Shown: piece by piece, positions 17,097 to 25,462 of the stretch
Position numbering within the stretch: the first letter of the stretch is position 1
Layout: each line of letters opens with the position of its first letter
Assembly: GCF_039511225.1 (NCBI RefSeq)
Contig: NZ_CP154261.1
Location: forward strand, 3,906,001 to 3,970,000
DNA: 64,000 nt
Source of the DNA: Sphingobacterium multivorum
GTDB taxonomy: Bacteria; Bacteroidota; Bacteroidia; Sphingobacteriales; Sphingobacteriaceae
Direction of reading: 5' to 3'
Notes under the pieces: model-generated
Told to the model about the DNA's origin: nothing
Databases searched by the model: none
Seen by the model: the letters and a program-made list of their open reading frames with translations, nothing else
Position numbers and translations under genes: made by a program

Positions 17097-17899
17097 TGCT
17101 TTTTTCGGTAAGGCAGATTCCAGATTAAATCTACAGCTAAATAATGAACCCCAAAATCTACGTTATCATAGCCTTTAATTAAGTCGTTCATATAACCCAG
17201 ATCCAACCGCAAAGGTGTCTTAGGAATATCTGTCATGTAATAGAAACCCAAGCGGGTCTCTTTATAGCCAAAGCTAGACCAGGTACTAACAGGTTCGTAG
17301 AGCTTACTGATTGCAAAAAGTCCCTCTGCGCTCAACGCCAATTCCTGCTTATTTTTAGCTGAAATTTTAAAATTCAGTTGCGACTTCAAGCGGGTCCTAA
17401 ATTGAAAATTCTCTTCTGCTTTTTGAAAATCGGCTGTAAAGAATTTTCGGAACTCTTGCCTTAATGTATTTTTCCATTTCAAACGATCGTTAAAGGTCAA
17501 TGTATACGCGTATCGACCATACAACCTAAACTCTTGCTCAACACCTTCGTTATGATATGGTGCCGCCTCATCGTAAACGTTTTGGCGACGGTAACTCAAC
17601 GCATAACTATATTGTTGATTTTTGGCAAATTTATGATAGACCTCATGGTTTAACACCCAAATAGCCTGCTTGTGAAATGGATTAGAATCGTCCGGTGTGC
17701 TTTTAGTCCCTAGACCGATATAAGTCAATGCTTCCTTCGTTCCAGCACTGTCCAATTTCCTTCGCAAGCCCAAAACCGACCAAGATGCGGTCCTTGCTTT
17801 TCCTAATCCGGGCGGACTGACTTGTCCGTACACCGTATTTACATGAATTCCCAATAAGAGCATTATTGGGAATAGTTTTACTAAACGAAATTTAAACAT
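17093..17899 (-). CDS. DUF2490 outer-membrane protein, last gene of the urease operon
   Basis: A signal peptide (residues 1-25, ending VYGQ) is followed by a beta-barrel pattern of alternating strands, such as YSYALSYRRQNVYDE and RYAYTLTFNDRLKWKN. DUF2490 proteins are outer-membrane barrels of unknown role. It starts 28 bp after the urea-transporter gene on the same strand, so it could be the outer-membrane counterpart of the urea channel. That role is inferred from context only. Confidence 0.82.
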   Translation of the reverse strand: MFKFRLVKLFPIMLLLGIHVNTVYGQVSPPGLGKARTASWSVLGLRRKLDSAGTKEALTYIGLGTKSTPDDSNPFHKQAIWVLNHEVYHKFAKNQQYSYALSYRRQNVYDEAAPYHNEGVEQEFRLYGRYAYTLTFNDRLKWKNTLRQEFRKFFTADFQKAEENFQFRTRLKSQLNFKISAKNKQELALSAEGLFAISKLYEPVSTWSSFGYKETRLGFYYMTDIPKTPLRLDLGYMNDLIKGYDNVDFGVHYLAVDLIWNLPYRKKH

Positions 17900-17927
17900 A
17901 CATAAAATTTTAGTTCACAAAAAAGGA

Positions 17928-18818
17928 CTAGGAAGTCCCTTCAGCCGATGAAAACCTATTCACCAACCATTGATCGATCAGTTTGACAGGGTGCATAGCC
18001 CACATCGCAAAAACAAATGGAAAAGTCAATGTTGTCCATCCGTTGTGAATCAAAAAATGATCAAAATATGTTGCGATAATTGTTCCGATCAGAACATATA
18101 CACCATCTCTAACGCGGGGGCCGCTTAGGGCAATTCCAACCAAAACCGCATTGAAGCTAAAAATGCCATTATTGGTCATATCTACAGATTCATGGCCATG
18201 GTGTGATATATAAACACTGATGATAACAGCAGCGAAACCGTAAAGTGCGCCCATAGGATTACTCAGGAAAACCCCGATGAAAAAGATCAATCCAGCAATT
18301 AAACTACCCTGAAAAATAACCTGACCAAAGGCATGGCCTTCGATTAAGAAGTCATCCATTTCCTGAATATCAACAAAATGCTCGGGAACAGTCCGCAAGG
18401 CCAGTTCTGGAATACTCAACACATACAATGCGATCCAGGTAATTAAGATAAAAGGAAATGTAAATACCGGCAGATTCTTCTTTAATGCAAACCCCATCAA
18501 GATGGTGGTCAACGCAGATCCTACGATTAAGGCTCCCCATACCCAAACGTTTGTCTGGAAATAGAACACCAAAGCAATACCGTAAAGCGTAGCATTAAAT
18601 CCGAAAAGTCCATCATTGATATGATCCTCATCAAATTTCATCAACTTGGCCGTCAATACGCCAACGATGTTGGCGAGAATCCCTGCAAAGCCCATAAGTG
18701 CCGAATCATAAATAATGGCTCCGATAAATAAGATACCCGTCCAAATGTTACCTTGTAACATAATCTGCCCAAATCCTTTAAAAAAAGCTTTAATAAAAGC
18801 TAGGATGTTATTTTTCAT
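17928..18818 (-). CDS. Urea transporter (UT family channel)
   Basis: A 296-residue very hydrophobic protein with about ten membrane segments in two related halves. The repeated segments GLFGFNATLYGIALVF and GIFSFNAVLVGIALSG, near residues 70 and 225, are the urea-transporter pore signature in both halves. It should carry urea across the inner membrane to the cytosolic urease. It lies 10 bp after ureD. Confidence 0.93.
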   Translation of the reverse strand: MKNNILAFIKAFFKGFGQIMLQGNIWTGILFIGAIIYDSALMGFAGILANIVGVLTAKLMKFDEDHINDGLFGFNATLYGIALVFYFQTNVWVWGALIVGSALTTILMGFALKKNLPVFTFPFILITWIALYVLSIPELALRTVPEHFVDIQEMDDFLIEGHAFGQVIFQGSLIAGLIFFIGVFLSNPMGALYGFAAVIISVYISHHGHESVDMTNNGIFSFNAVLVGIALSGPRVRDGVYVLIGTIIATYFDHFLIHNGWTTLTFPFVFAMWAMHPVKLIDQWLVNRFSSAEGTS

Positions 18819-18828
18819 TGGAATATAA

Positions 18829-19626
18829 TTAGTTGTTATTCAAAAATATGTTGTCCCATAATGTGCTTTGCATTTCTTTAAAAAGAAGATAGAGCTGTTC
18901 GGCACCGTAACCTAAAACGCGAACCATAAAACCGTCATGTTGCAATTCACTAATACCAAACGCAACGTCTTTGGTTTCCCCGTATTGCTCATGGAAAGCC
19001 TCGATCCAATCACTTGGATTCAAGCCGGCGCTATTCAGATAGATCAACGTTCCCTGGTGCGTATAGCCTTCCAAAATACCCAAACCTTGTATAGGCATAC
19101 GATCTGGCTGCAGCAATACATTATCCTTCACCACGAGCCTACCATTGACATAGCATTCTGTCAGATTTTGAAAGTGGTTGTACATAAACTCTTCACCGGA
19201 CATTTTCCGGCCACAAGTCACGATTTCACTCAGCAATAAGTGACAATTTGAAGCAAGATGTACAATGTTATGGCTCAAAAAATGAGACGAATGCTGAGGT
19301 ACTACTGGATGAGGTACATAAGAAAAAACAGCATTTTCGCCTACATTCACTTCCATCGTTTGGGACGAATGACCTTTCATATGAAACAAACGCTGGTAAG
19401 CCTGCGTTTGTAACTGTAACTTAGAACCCGGAGCAATATCAACTTGAATACGATGGTCATCTCCATCCAACAAACCAGGCGATGAACTCATAATCATCAA
19501 GTACGCGGCATTGTCTTTTTGATATTGCCCAACAGGAACGATACGAAACGGTTGTGTGGCATACGCATCTTTTAAAAAGGATTTTCCTTCGCGATGTGCT
19601 ATCTTAATAGCTAAAGAACAAATCAT
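18829..19626 (-). CDS. ureD: Urease accessory protein UreD
   Basis: A 265-residue UreD/UreH. The hallmark PGLLDGDDHRIQVDIAPGSK and TQAYQRLFHMKG segments are present in the first half. UreD binds apo-urease and, with UreF and UreG, forms the scaffold through which nickel and CO2 reach the active site. It starts 2 bp after ureG. The gene is placed late (after ureG), as in Helicobacter-like orders, rather than before ureA. Confidence 0.93.
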   Translation of the reverse strand: MICSLAIKIAHREGKSFLKDAYATQPFRIVPVGQYQKDNAAYLMIMSSSPGLLDGDDHRIQVDIAPGSKLQLQTQAYQRLFHMKGHSSQTMEVNVGENAVFSYVPHPVVPQHSSHFLSHNIVHLASNCHLLLSEIVTCGRKMSGEEFMYNHFQNLTECYVNGRLVVKDNVLLQPDRMPIQGLGILEGYTHQGTLIYLNSAGLNPSDWIEAFHEQYGETKDVAFGISELQHDGFMVRVLGYGAEQLYLLFKEMQSTLWDNIFLNNN

Positions 19627-19628
19627 AA

Positions 19629-20267
19629 TTAACGTAGTAAATTAGGTTCCTCAATATCTTGAAGGAGTGCGTATTTTTTAATCCAGCCCACAATCTCTTC
19701 CAAACCATCGCCGGTTTTTAGATTTGAAAACAAGAACGGAGAACCTTTACGCATTTTACGCGCATCATGCTCCATCACTTCTAAGCTTGCACCTACATAG
19801 GGTGCCAAATCTTTCTTATTAATCAACAACAGGTCTGATCTTGTAATTGCCGGACCACCTTTACGCGGCATTTTTTCACCTTCGGCAACATCAATGACGA
19901 AAATGGTGATATCGGCGAGATCCGGACTATAGGTAGACGTCAGGTTATCACCGCCACTTTCAATCAAAATCAACTCTAAATCCGGGAAACGACTTGCCAG
20001 CTCATCCACAGCTTCCAGATTCATACTCGCATCTTCCCGTATCGCGGTGTGCGGGCAACCGCCGGTTTCTACACCGATGATTCGTTCACGGGGAAGCAAA
20101 CTATTTTTGGCCATATATTCCGCATCCTCCTTGGTATAGATATCATTGGTAATTACGGCAAGATCAATTTCATTCATCAAACGTCTGCTCAATCGTTCCA
20201 ATAATGCTGTTTTACCAGATCCTACCGGACCACCAACCCCTATTTTAACATATTTTCTATTTTCCAT
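19629..20267 (-). CDS. ureG: Urease accessory GTPase UreG
   Basis: A SIMIBI-class GTPase of 212 residues that powers nickel insertion. The P-loop GPVGSGKT is at 13-20, the metal-binding CPH motif at 71-73 ([15 protein letters not shown]), the Walker-B/ESGGDNL segment follows, and NKKDLAPY gives guanine specificity. No His-rich N-terminus is present, so nickel storage must be elsewhere. It lies 12 bp after ureF. Confidence 0.97.
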   Translation of the reverse strand: MENRKYVKIGVGGPVGSGKTALLERLSRRLMNEIDLAVITNDIYTKEDAEYMAKNSLLPRERIIGVETGGCPHTAIREDASMNLEAVDELASRFPDLELILIESGGDNLTSTYSPDLADITIFVIDVAEGEKMPRKGGPAITRSDLLLINKKDLAPYVGASLEVMEHDARKMRKGSPFLFSNLKTGDGLEEIVGWIKKYALLQDIEEPNLLR

Positions 20268-20279
20268 TTTAATTGTTCT

Positions 20280-20975
20280 TTAAGAAATATAAACTCTAGA
20301 ATATAATCGTTCGTGTTGCATGCAACGGATGTCAAATCCGATGTTGCATAAACCCACTAAATTCCGTTCAACTGTTAAGGTCTCTTTGCAGAGATCAAGT
20401 ATATCATCATGTAAACCAAAAAGTATATCCTGGCCATCCAATTGTCCTAATGGCACAAGTTTAACAGCATTGGTAACCATCGTAATGGCGGCATTATAGT
20501 AAAAGCCGTGTAACGCTTCTTCCAAAGGAATTTCTAAAAGTGACGCCAACATGCCATACATCAAACAGTAATGACTATCTACTTCCTTCTTTTGGATTAA
20601 TTCACCCCAGGACAGCATAAAATCCTGCTGTTGATACCGACTGAATATTTTATAAATACGTAAGCCCAGTTTTTTACTGGCATCGCGAATTTCTCTTGGG
20701 CTTTTTAATGCTGTACATTCTTGATCCAGGGCGATCAATGTATCGATGTCCTGCGAAGAAGTTGCTTCATAGGCCAATTTCATCAAAGCAGCATCATTAT
20801 ACTTCAAATTATACCAGAGGTTATGACGCACATAATTGTCTGCTGTAGCCTTATCACAGACCAAGCCCTGTTGCACATAAGTCTCCAGTCCATTGGAATG
20901 GGTAAACCCACCAATTGGCAATGTAGGATCTGCTAAATGGAGTAACTTGCCTAGAAATGTATTTTTCATTGACAT
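20280..20975 (-). CDS. ureF: Urease accessory protein UreF
   Basis: An all-helical 231-residue UreF with the signature LADPTLPIGGFTHSNGLETYV at the N-terminus (residues 13-33). A variable middle follows, and then a C-terminal conserved segment. It acts in the UreDFG complex as the link to UreG. Two in-frame ATGs (residues 1 and 3) are possible starts. Confidence 0.93.
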   Translation of the reverse strand: MSMKNTFLGKLLHLADPTLPIGGFTHSNGLETYVQQGLVCDKATADNYVRHNLWYNLKYNDAALMKLAYEATSSQDIDTLIALDQECTALKSPREIRDASKKLGLRIYKIFSRYQQQDFMLSWGELIQKKEVDSHYCLMYGMLASLLEIPLEEALHGFYYNAAITMVTNAVKLVPLGQLDGQDILFGLHDDILDLCKETLTVERNLVGLCNIGFDIRCMQHERLYSRVYIS

Positions 20976-21011
20976 TATTTTTTATTATAAGTATATATCA
21001 TCAAGGACCTA

Positions 21012-21587
21012 TCAATCCCTTGCGTAATCTTCGCTATCATTGGGCATTAAACCGATACCGGCTGTTGGCGCCTGTAAATTCATGAAGACTTTATCGCTGA
21101 TTAACAGCGGTATATTCTTCGTCGAAGACTTCATCTTCTGATGATGTTTCGGATCGACATTAGCATTGAGCTGATGTAAAAGTTGACGCTCGCCACACTG
21201 GGGGTCAAAACCTTGTTTCACAAGCCATTCATACATTGACCGTTCATAAGGCATGAGCAATTCATTTGCCTCCACAAATAGAGGCAAATGTTTGTTTCCA
21301 ATTTCACTGCTTACAAAGGCCGTTCGCTGGAAATCAATTGCCATGACACGGATGACTTCACAAGGTTTGATCGTTACCACAACAATTTTCTCTTCATCTT
21401 CGTACAAGATATCGCCATCCTGCAAGCTGGATGTCTTGCCCAACAATTTGACGGCAATATCCATTCCCTCCGCTGTACGTAAACGTTGAATACGTTTGGT
21501 CGACTCATACCATTCAATAGCAAGCAAATCCAGACGCTTAGTGACCTGCTCACCATGAATATTCCTTGTGATTTCCGTGATTATCAT
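21012..21587 (-). CDS. ureE: Urease nickel metallochaperone UreE
   Basis: A 191-residue UreE. The N-terminal peptide-binding domain contains LAIEWYESTKRIQRLRT, and the C-terminal ferredoxin-like metal domain contains EIGNKHLPLF, whose His is the nickel ligand at the UreE dimer interface. A long extra tail after VDPKHHQKMKSS (about 50 residues) replaces the His-rich tail of some UreE proteins; only two adjacent His residues remain. A second UreE-like gene lies at 31485-32015. Confidence 0.92.
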   Translation of the reverse strand: MIITEITRNIHGEQVTKRLDLLAIEWYESTKRIQRLRTAEGMDIAVKLLGKTSSLQDGDILYEDEEKIVVVTIKPCEVIRVMAIDFQRTAFVSSEIGNKHLPLFVEANELLMPYERSMYEWLVKQGFDPQCGERQLLHQLNANVDPKHHQKMKSSTKNIPLLISDKVFMNLQAPTAGIGLMPNDSEDYARD

Positions 21588-21590
21588 TTT

Positions 21591-22178
21591 TTAATTCTTA
21601 ACAAATAGATTTTTAGACAGGCCTAAACCTACAGTTGATCCATTGATTCCTGTAATAACTTCGTGATCGTTCGGAATAGCGGGATCTTTACTATTCGTCT
21701 TTTTATAAGAAAGTTCAGCTATTTTGGCCTTTAATGCCCAACCTTTTCCCAAGGCGATGCCAACAAGTGGATATACTCTAAACAAGTAACCGTTGTATTT
21801 ACCATCGACCATGGCTCCGTTGGAATTGACATGTTGATCGCCCCAAAGGTAATGTACGTCCACCTGGCCTATCAACATAAAGTGCTCACTCAATGGCCAG
21901 GTATTGCTGTAAAATGGTCCTACTTCATGCGAATGATCCGTAAAATCCAAGGCCTTATTTTTGGACGAGTTGAATCCATAATTTAAACCGACGTTCATGT
22001 TGTCGGTGAAAAAATATGCAGCACCTAATGGTGCGGCACTAAATTGATGCCCAGCCGTCGTTTCGTGGTAATTCAGTGACCCATAAACCATGATACCTCC
22101 CTTTTGCGCATAGGCAGATTGAATGGTAAAGCACGCTATTGCTATACAACAGCCTAAGAATGTCTTCAAATTTTTCAT
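21591..22178 (-). CDS. Small outer-membrane beta-barrel protein in the urease operon
   Basis: A 195-residue protein with a signal peptide (MKNLKTFLGCCIAIACFTIQ then SAYAQ) and repeated amphipathic strands: MVYGSLNYHETT, NVGLNYGFNSSK, VGLGLSKNLFVKN at the C-terminus. It resembles small OmpW/OmpX-like barrels. It is placed between ureC and ureE, only 3 bp from ureE, so it is part of the operon. Function is unknown; surface passage of urea or nickel is possible but unproven. Confidence 0.78.
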   Translation of the reverse strand: MKNLKTFLGCCIAIACFTIQSAYAQKGGIMVYGSLNYHETTAGHQFSAAPLGAAYFFTDNMNVGLNYGFNSSKNKALDFTDHSHEVGPFYSNTWPLSEHFMLIGQVDVHYLWGDQHVNSNGAMVDGKYNGYLFRVYPLVGIALGKGWALKAKIAELSYKKTNSKDPAIPNDHEVITGINGSTVGLGLSKNLFVKN

Positions 22179-22292
22179 TAGCGTAAATCGTATTTTAGCT
22201 TAATGAAGCACCATGAGCAATCATTATTCCCTCTCTTTATGCGCTTTTGATAAGCCCATGATGATTTCATCAATACATTGTTTTTTCATAGC

Positions 22293-22320
22293 TTATGGCG
22301 TGATCTTAAATCACGCCATA
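22293..22320. other. Stem-loop downstream of ureC
   Basis: TATGGCGTGAT and ATCACGCCATA form a perfect 11-bp stem around a short AT loop, between ureC and the barrel gene. No T-run follows on the minus strand, so it looks more like an RNA-stabilising or processing hairpin, or a leaky terminator, than a full terminator. Confidence 0.6.
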
Positions 22321-22336
22321 AAAAGTAGTTATAGGG

Positions 22337-24058
22337 TTAAAACAAGAAGTATCGTTGTCCCAACGAAACGGTATCCACAGGTTTCGACCGCAAGATCTCG
22401 CCGTCAAGACTTACCTCATAATTCTCCGGATTGACGATAATTTCAGGTGTAGCATCATTATGGATCATATCTTTTTTGGAGATATTTCGACAATTTTCCA
22501 CAGGTAACAAGGAGCGTTCCAAACGATATTCATCCTTAATGCCTTTTTCAAAAGCCACTTTAGAGACAAAGTTAAAGCAGGTACGATGCACAGCCTTTCC
22601 TAATCCGGCAAACATGGTTCTAAGGATAATAGGCTGCGGTGTAGGAATAGAAGCATTTGCATCCCCCATTTTAGCAGCGATGATCATTCCTCCTTTCACA
22701 ATAATTTCTGGTTTTGCACCGAATAGATCTGGACGCCAGATAACCATATCGGCAATTTTACCAGGCTCGATTGAACCAACATAGTTGGAAATGCCGTGAG
22801 CAATTGCTGGGTTGATGGTATATTTCGCTACATAGCGACGTGCACGGAAATTATCGTTGTCTTTACCTTCGTCTTCAGGTAACGGACCGACTTGTTTCTT
22901 CATCTTGTCTGCAGTCTGCCAAGTCCGTGTGATGACTTCACCTACACGACCCATTGCCTGTGAATCCGAGCTCATGATACTGAATACACCACGATCTTGC
23001 AGTACATCCTCAGCAGCAATCGTTTCTGGACGGATACGAGAATCGGCAAAAGCTACGTCTTCCGGAATTTCTTTACTCAAGTGGTGACAAACCATCAGCA
23101 TATCCAAGTGCTCGTCAATCGTATTTTTAGTGAATGGACGTGTTGGATTGGTCGATGCCGGCAAGACGTTTGGATACATCGCAGATTTGATGATATCTGG
23201 AGCGTGACCGCCACCAGCACCCTCGGTGTGGAATGTATGGATGACACGTCCATTGATAGCTTGAATAGTATCTTCTAGGAAACCCGCTTCATTCAGTGTA
23301 TCCGTATGGATGGCCACCTGCACATCGTATTTATCAGCAACTGTAAGTGCGCGATCTATCGTTGCCGGAGTCGCTCCCCAATCCTCGTGGATTTTTACCC
23401 CCAAAGCTCCTGCTTCGATTTGCTCCACAATTGGTTGCTCTGTCCCCACATTACCTTTTCCAAAGAAACCAAAGTTCATCGGAAGGTCTTCAACCGCTTG
23501 TAACATGCGCCGTATATTCCACTTTCCTGGAGTTACCGTAGTTGCATTTGTTCCATCTGCGGGACCAGTTCCGCCACCTATCATTGTTGTTACCCCACTA
23601 TACAAAGCGGTCTCAATCTGTGTAGGGCTGATGTAATGGATGTGTGTATCAATACCTCCTGGTGTAACAATATATCCAGCACCACCATGTACCTCTGTAG
23701 ATGCGCCAATAATCATGTTGGGTGTAATATTGTCCATGGTATCAGGGTTCCCTGCGCGCCCCACACCGACAATCTTACCATCTTTGATACCGATATCACC
23801 TTTTACTATTCCCCAATGGTCAATCACAATGGCACCGGTGATGACCAAATCTAATGTTCCTTCATCACGCTTCTGAATGGAAGACTGACACATCCCGTCA
23901 CGTACAGTTTTACCACCGCCAAACTTAGCTTCATCACCATAATGAGCATAGTCTTTCTCCACCTCAACAATGATATCGGTATCTCCTAAACGAACTTTAT
24001 CTCCTGTTGTAGGGCCAAAAATGGCGCTATAATTGATTTTTTTTACTTTCAAACTCAT
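22337..24058 (-). CDS. ureC: Urease alpha subunit, catalytic
   Basis: The 573-residue catalytic subunit hydrolyses urea to ammonia and carbamate in the cytosol. Nickel ligands and catalytic residues are present: His139 and His141 in [12 protein letters not shown], carbamylated Lys222 in GVKIHEDWG, then [25 protein letters not shown], the flap MVCHHL with the Cys-His pair, and the Asp in SDSQAMGR. Nothing essential is missing. Its ATG overlaps the ureB stop by 4 bp. Confidence 0.98.
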   Translation of the reverse strand: MSLKVKKINYSAIFGPTTGDKVRLGDTDIIVEVEKDYAHYGDEAKFGGGKTVRDGMCQSSIQKRDEGTLDLVITGAIVIDHWGIVKGDIGIKDGKIVGVGRAGNPDTMDNITPNMIIGASTEVHGGAGYIVTPGGIDTHIHYISPTQIETALYSGVTTMIGGGTGPADGTNATTVTPGKWNIRRMLQAVEDLPMNFGFFGKGNVGTEQPIVEQIEAGALGVKIHEDWGATPATIDRALTVADKYDVQVAIHTDTLNEAGFLEDTIQAINGRVIHTFHTEGAGGGHAPDIIKSAMYPNVLPASTNPTRPFTKNTIDEHLDMLMVCHHLSKEIPEDVAFADSRIRPETIAAEDVLQDRGVFSIMSSDSQAMGRVGEVITRTWQTADKMKKQVGPLPEDEGKDNDNFRARRYVAKYTINPAIAHGISNYVGSIEPGKIADMVIWRPDLFGAKPEIIVKGGMIIAAKMGDANASIPTPQPIILRTMFAGLGKAVHRTCFNFVSKVAFEKGIKDEYRLERSLLPVENCRNISKKDMIHNDATPEIIVNPENYEVSLDGEILRSKPVDTVSLGQRYFLF

Positions 24059-24429
24059 GATACTTTATTTTTAAAGCCTTGTTCTTTTACTTTTTTCAGC
24101 GCATTTGCTTTCGCAACCTCAGTTTCGGTATTACCATTCACCAAATCGTTGTGACCATAGATATTTCGGCCACCTGCATACGGTACCAACTCAATCTCTT
24201 TTGTCTCACCGGGTTCAAACCGTACTGCTGTGCTGGCAATAATGTTCAATCGTTTACCAAAAGCTTTCTCACGATCAAATTCCATCATTTTATTCACTTC
24301 GAAAAAGTGAAAATGTGAGCCTACCTGAATTGGTCTGTCACCAGTGTTGGTAACTTCTATTGTAGTAACTTCTCTACCTTCATTGCAGATCACATAGCCA
24401 TCTGCAATAAAAAATTCTCCTGGGATCAT
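24055..24429 (-). CDS. ureB: Urease beta subunit
   Basis: A 124-residue structural subunit. It starts [19 protein letters not shown] and contains the family segments [19 protein letters not shown] and [20 protein letters not shown]. It is separate from ureA (18 bp apart), the three-subunit organisation of most bacteria and unlike the fused UreA of Helicobacter. A C-terminal extension of about 20 residues is basic and polar. Confidence 0.97.
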   Translation of the reverse strand: MIPGEFFIADGYVICNEGREVTTIEVTNTGDRPIQVGSHFHFFEVNKMMEFDREKAFGKRLNIIASTAVRFEPGETKEIELVPYAGGRNIYGHNDLVNGNTETEVAKANALKKVKEQGFKNKVS

Positions 24430-24447
24430 AGATTATATTTTTAACAA

Positions 24448-24750
24448 TTAGCGAATCGGGTTATGAACAGTAACCAGTTTTGTACCATCTGGAAATGTAG
24501 CTTCTATCTGTACATCATGAATCATTTCGGGCACACCTTCCATAACATCTTCACGTGTCAACAATGTTGCACCATACTGCATTAAATCGGCGACAGTACG
24601 TCCGTCACGAGCGGCTTCCAATAGTTCACTACTGATCAATGCAATAGACTCCGGATAGTTTAATTTAAGTCCTCTAGCTTTACGTTTTTTCGCTAGTTCG
24701 CCGGCAAGATGAAGCAATAGCTTCTCTGTCTCTCTAGGTAATAAATGCAT
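24448..24750 (-). CDS. ureA: Urease gamma subunit
   Basis: A 100-residue subunit with the full family pattern: [20 protein letters not shown], the segment [22 protein letters not shown] joined by NYPE, and [15 protein letters not shown] at the end. It is the first of the ureABC structural genes. The 175-bp gap before it carries three GTCAC-like repeats described in the findings. Confidence 0.97.
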   Translation of the reverse strand: MHLLPRETEKLLLHLAGELAKKRKARGLKLNYPESIALISSELLEAARDGRTVADLMQYGATLLTREDVMEGVPEMIHDVQIEATFPDGTKLVTVHNPIR

Positions 24751-24925
24751 ATAAATTTATTTAAATTGTTGTTATTCGAATTAAAAACAAGTCACGGTGG
24801 GTACAGGTCACGACAAGGTCATACGACTTAAAAAAATCGTTCAAAATCGTGATTAAAAGGACAGATTACACCCTTATGCAGTGCAAGGTCTGTCTCTTCT
24901 CAACCCTTGTAAGAAATGGAAATTT

Positions 24926-25336
24926 TTATCCCAGAAACGGGATCTTTAAACTTTGGAAAAGAATATATTTTGGCGGAAGGATCAGTCGATCCATGTAAGG
25001 CCTTCTGTTATTCTGAATTTTGAGACATACAGGATAGCAGAATACAAAAAGACAAATTGAAAGCACCCCCCAATAGAGCAGCTTGCTCCATTCATCCTTG
25101 AGGTCCATCTGCTCAGTAATATCATAGAAATCATGATCTTTAACCGCAGCAACCAAGTTTTCCCGCTCGGTATTTCCTGAACCTTTTTCTAGATGAGCTT
25201 GAAGTGTCGACAGACTTAGGCGGACGAGGGGTAAATGCTGAACAGTAGAATGCGATGGCATAGCTATTCCTTTCATGAGCAGGGTGCTCAAAAGAAAAAC
25301 TAAAAAGACTAAACTATACCTCATTCTTGTGTTCAC
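24926..25336 (-). CDS. Small membrane protein heading the urease genes
   Basis: A 136-residue protein of unknown function. It has a cleavable or anchoring N-terminal hydrophobic segment (about 8-24), a polar region, and a second membrane helix (about 87-105, YWGVLSICLFVFCYPVCL). It ends in KYILFQSLKIPFLG (123-136), which is close to the C-terminus of the other small protein at 33338 (RFLLFEQIKIPC). It lies directly upstream of ureA and downstream of the promoter with the 18-bp element. A role in nickel or urea handling is inferred from position only. Confidence 0.72.
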   Translation of the reverse strand: MNTRMRYSLVFLVFLLSTLLMKGIAMPSHSTVQHLPLVRLSLSTLQAHLEKGSGNTERENLVAAVKDHDFYDITEQMDLKDEWSKLLYWGVLSICLFVFCYPVCLKIQNNRRPYMDRLILPPKYILFQSLKIPFLG

Positions 25337-25355
25337 AATACTATTATTTGTTGTT

Positions 25356-25403
25356 CAAATTTACAACCAAAGCGGGCTACTTGACTAGCACAAATCTTGA
25401 ATT
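25356..25403 (-). promoter_or_regulatory. Promoter with -7 box TAAATTTG and upstream 18-bp element (copy 2)
   Basis: The -7 match is at 25356-25363, 20 bp before the small-protein ATG. The 18-bp element (AATTCAAGATTTGTGCTA on the minus strand) is at 25386-25403. The same element and the same spacing to a -7 box occur at 33784-33831. Confidence 0.6.
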
Positions 25404-25462
25404 AAATAGTCCAAATTTGTTGAAAAAGCCCGCTATGGCGGCTATAGATTACTATTTCAGCA

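Noticed and set aside
22431..23876. Several plus-strand open frames opposite ureC
   Set aside because: They are antisense shadows of a strongly conserved gene with no family match, start signal or spacing.
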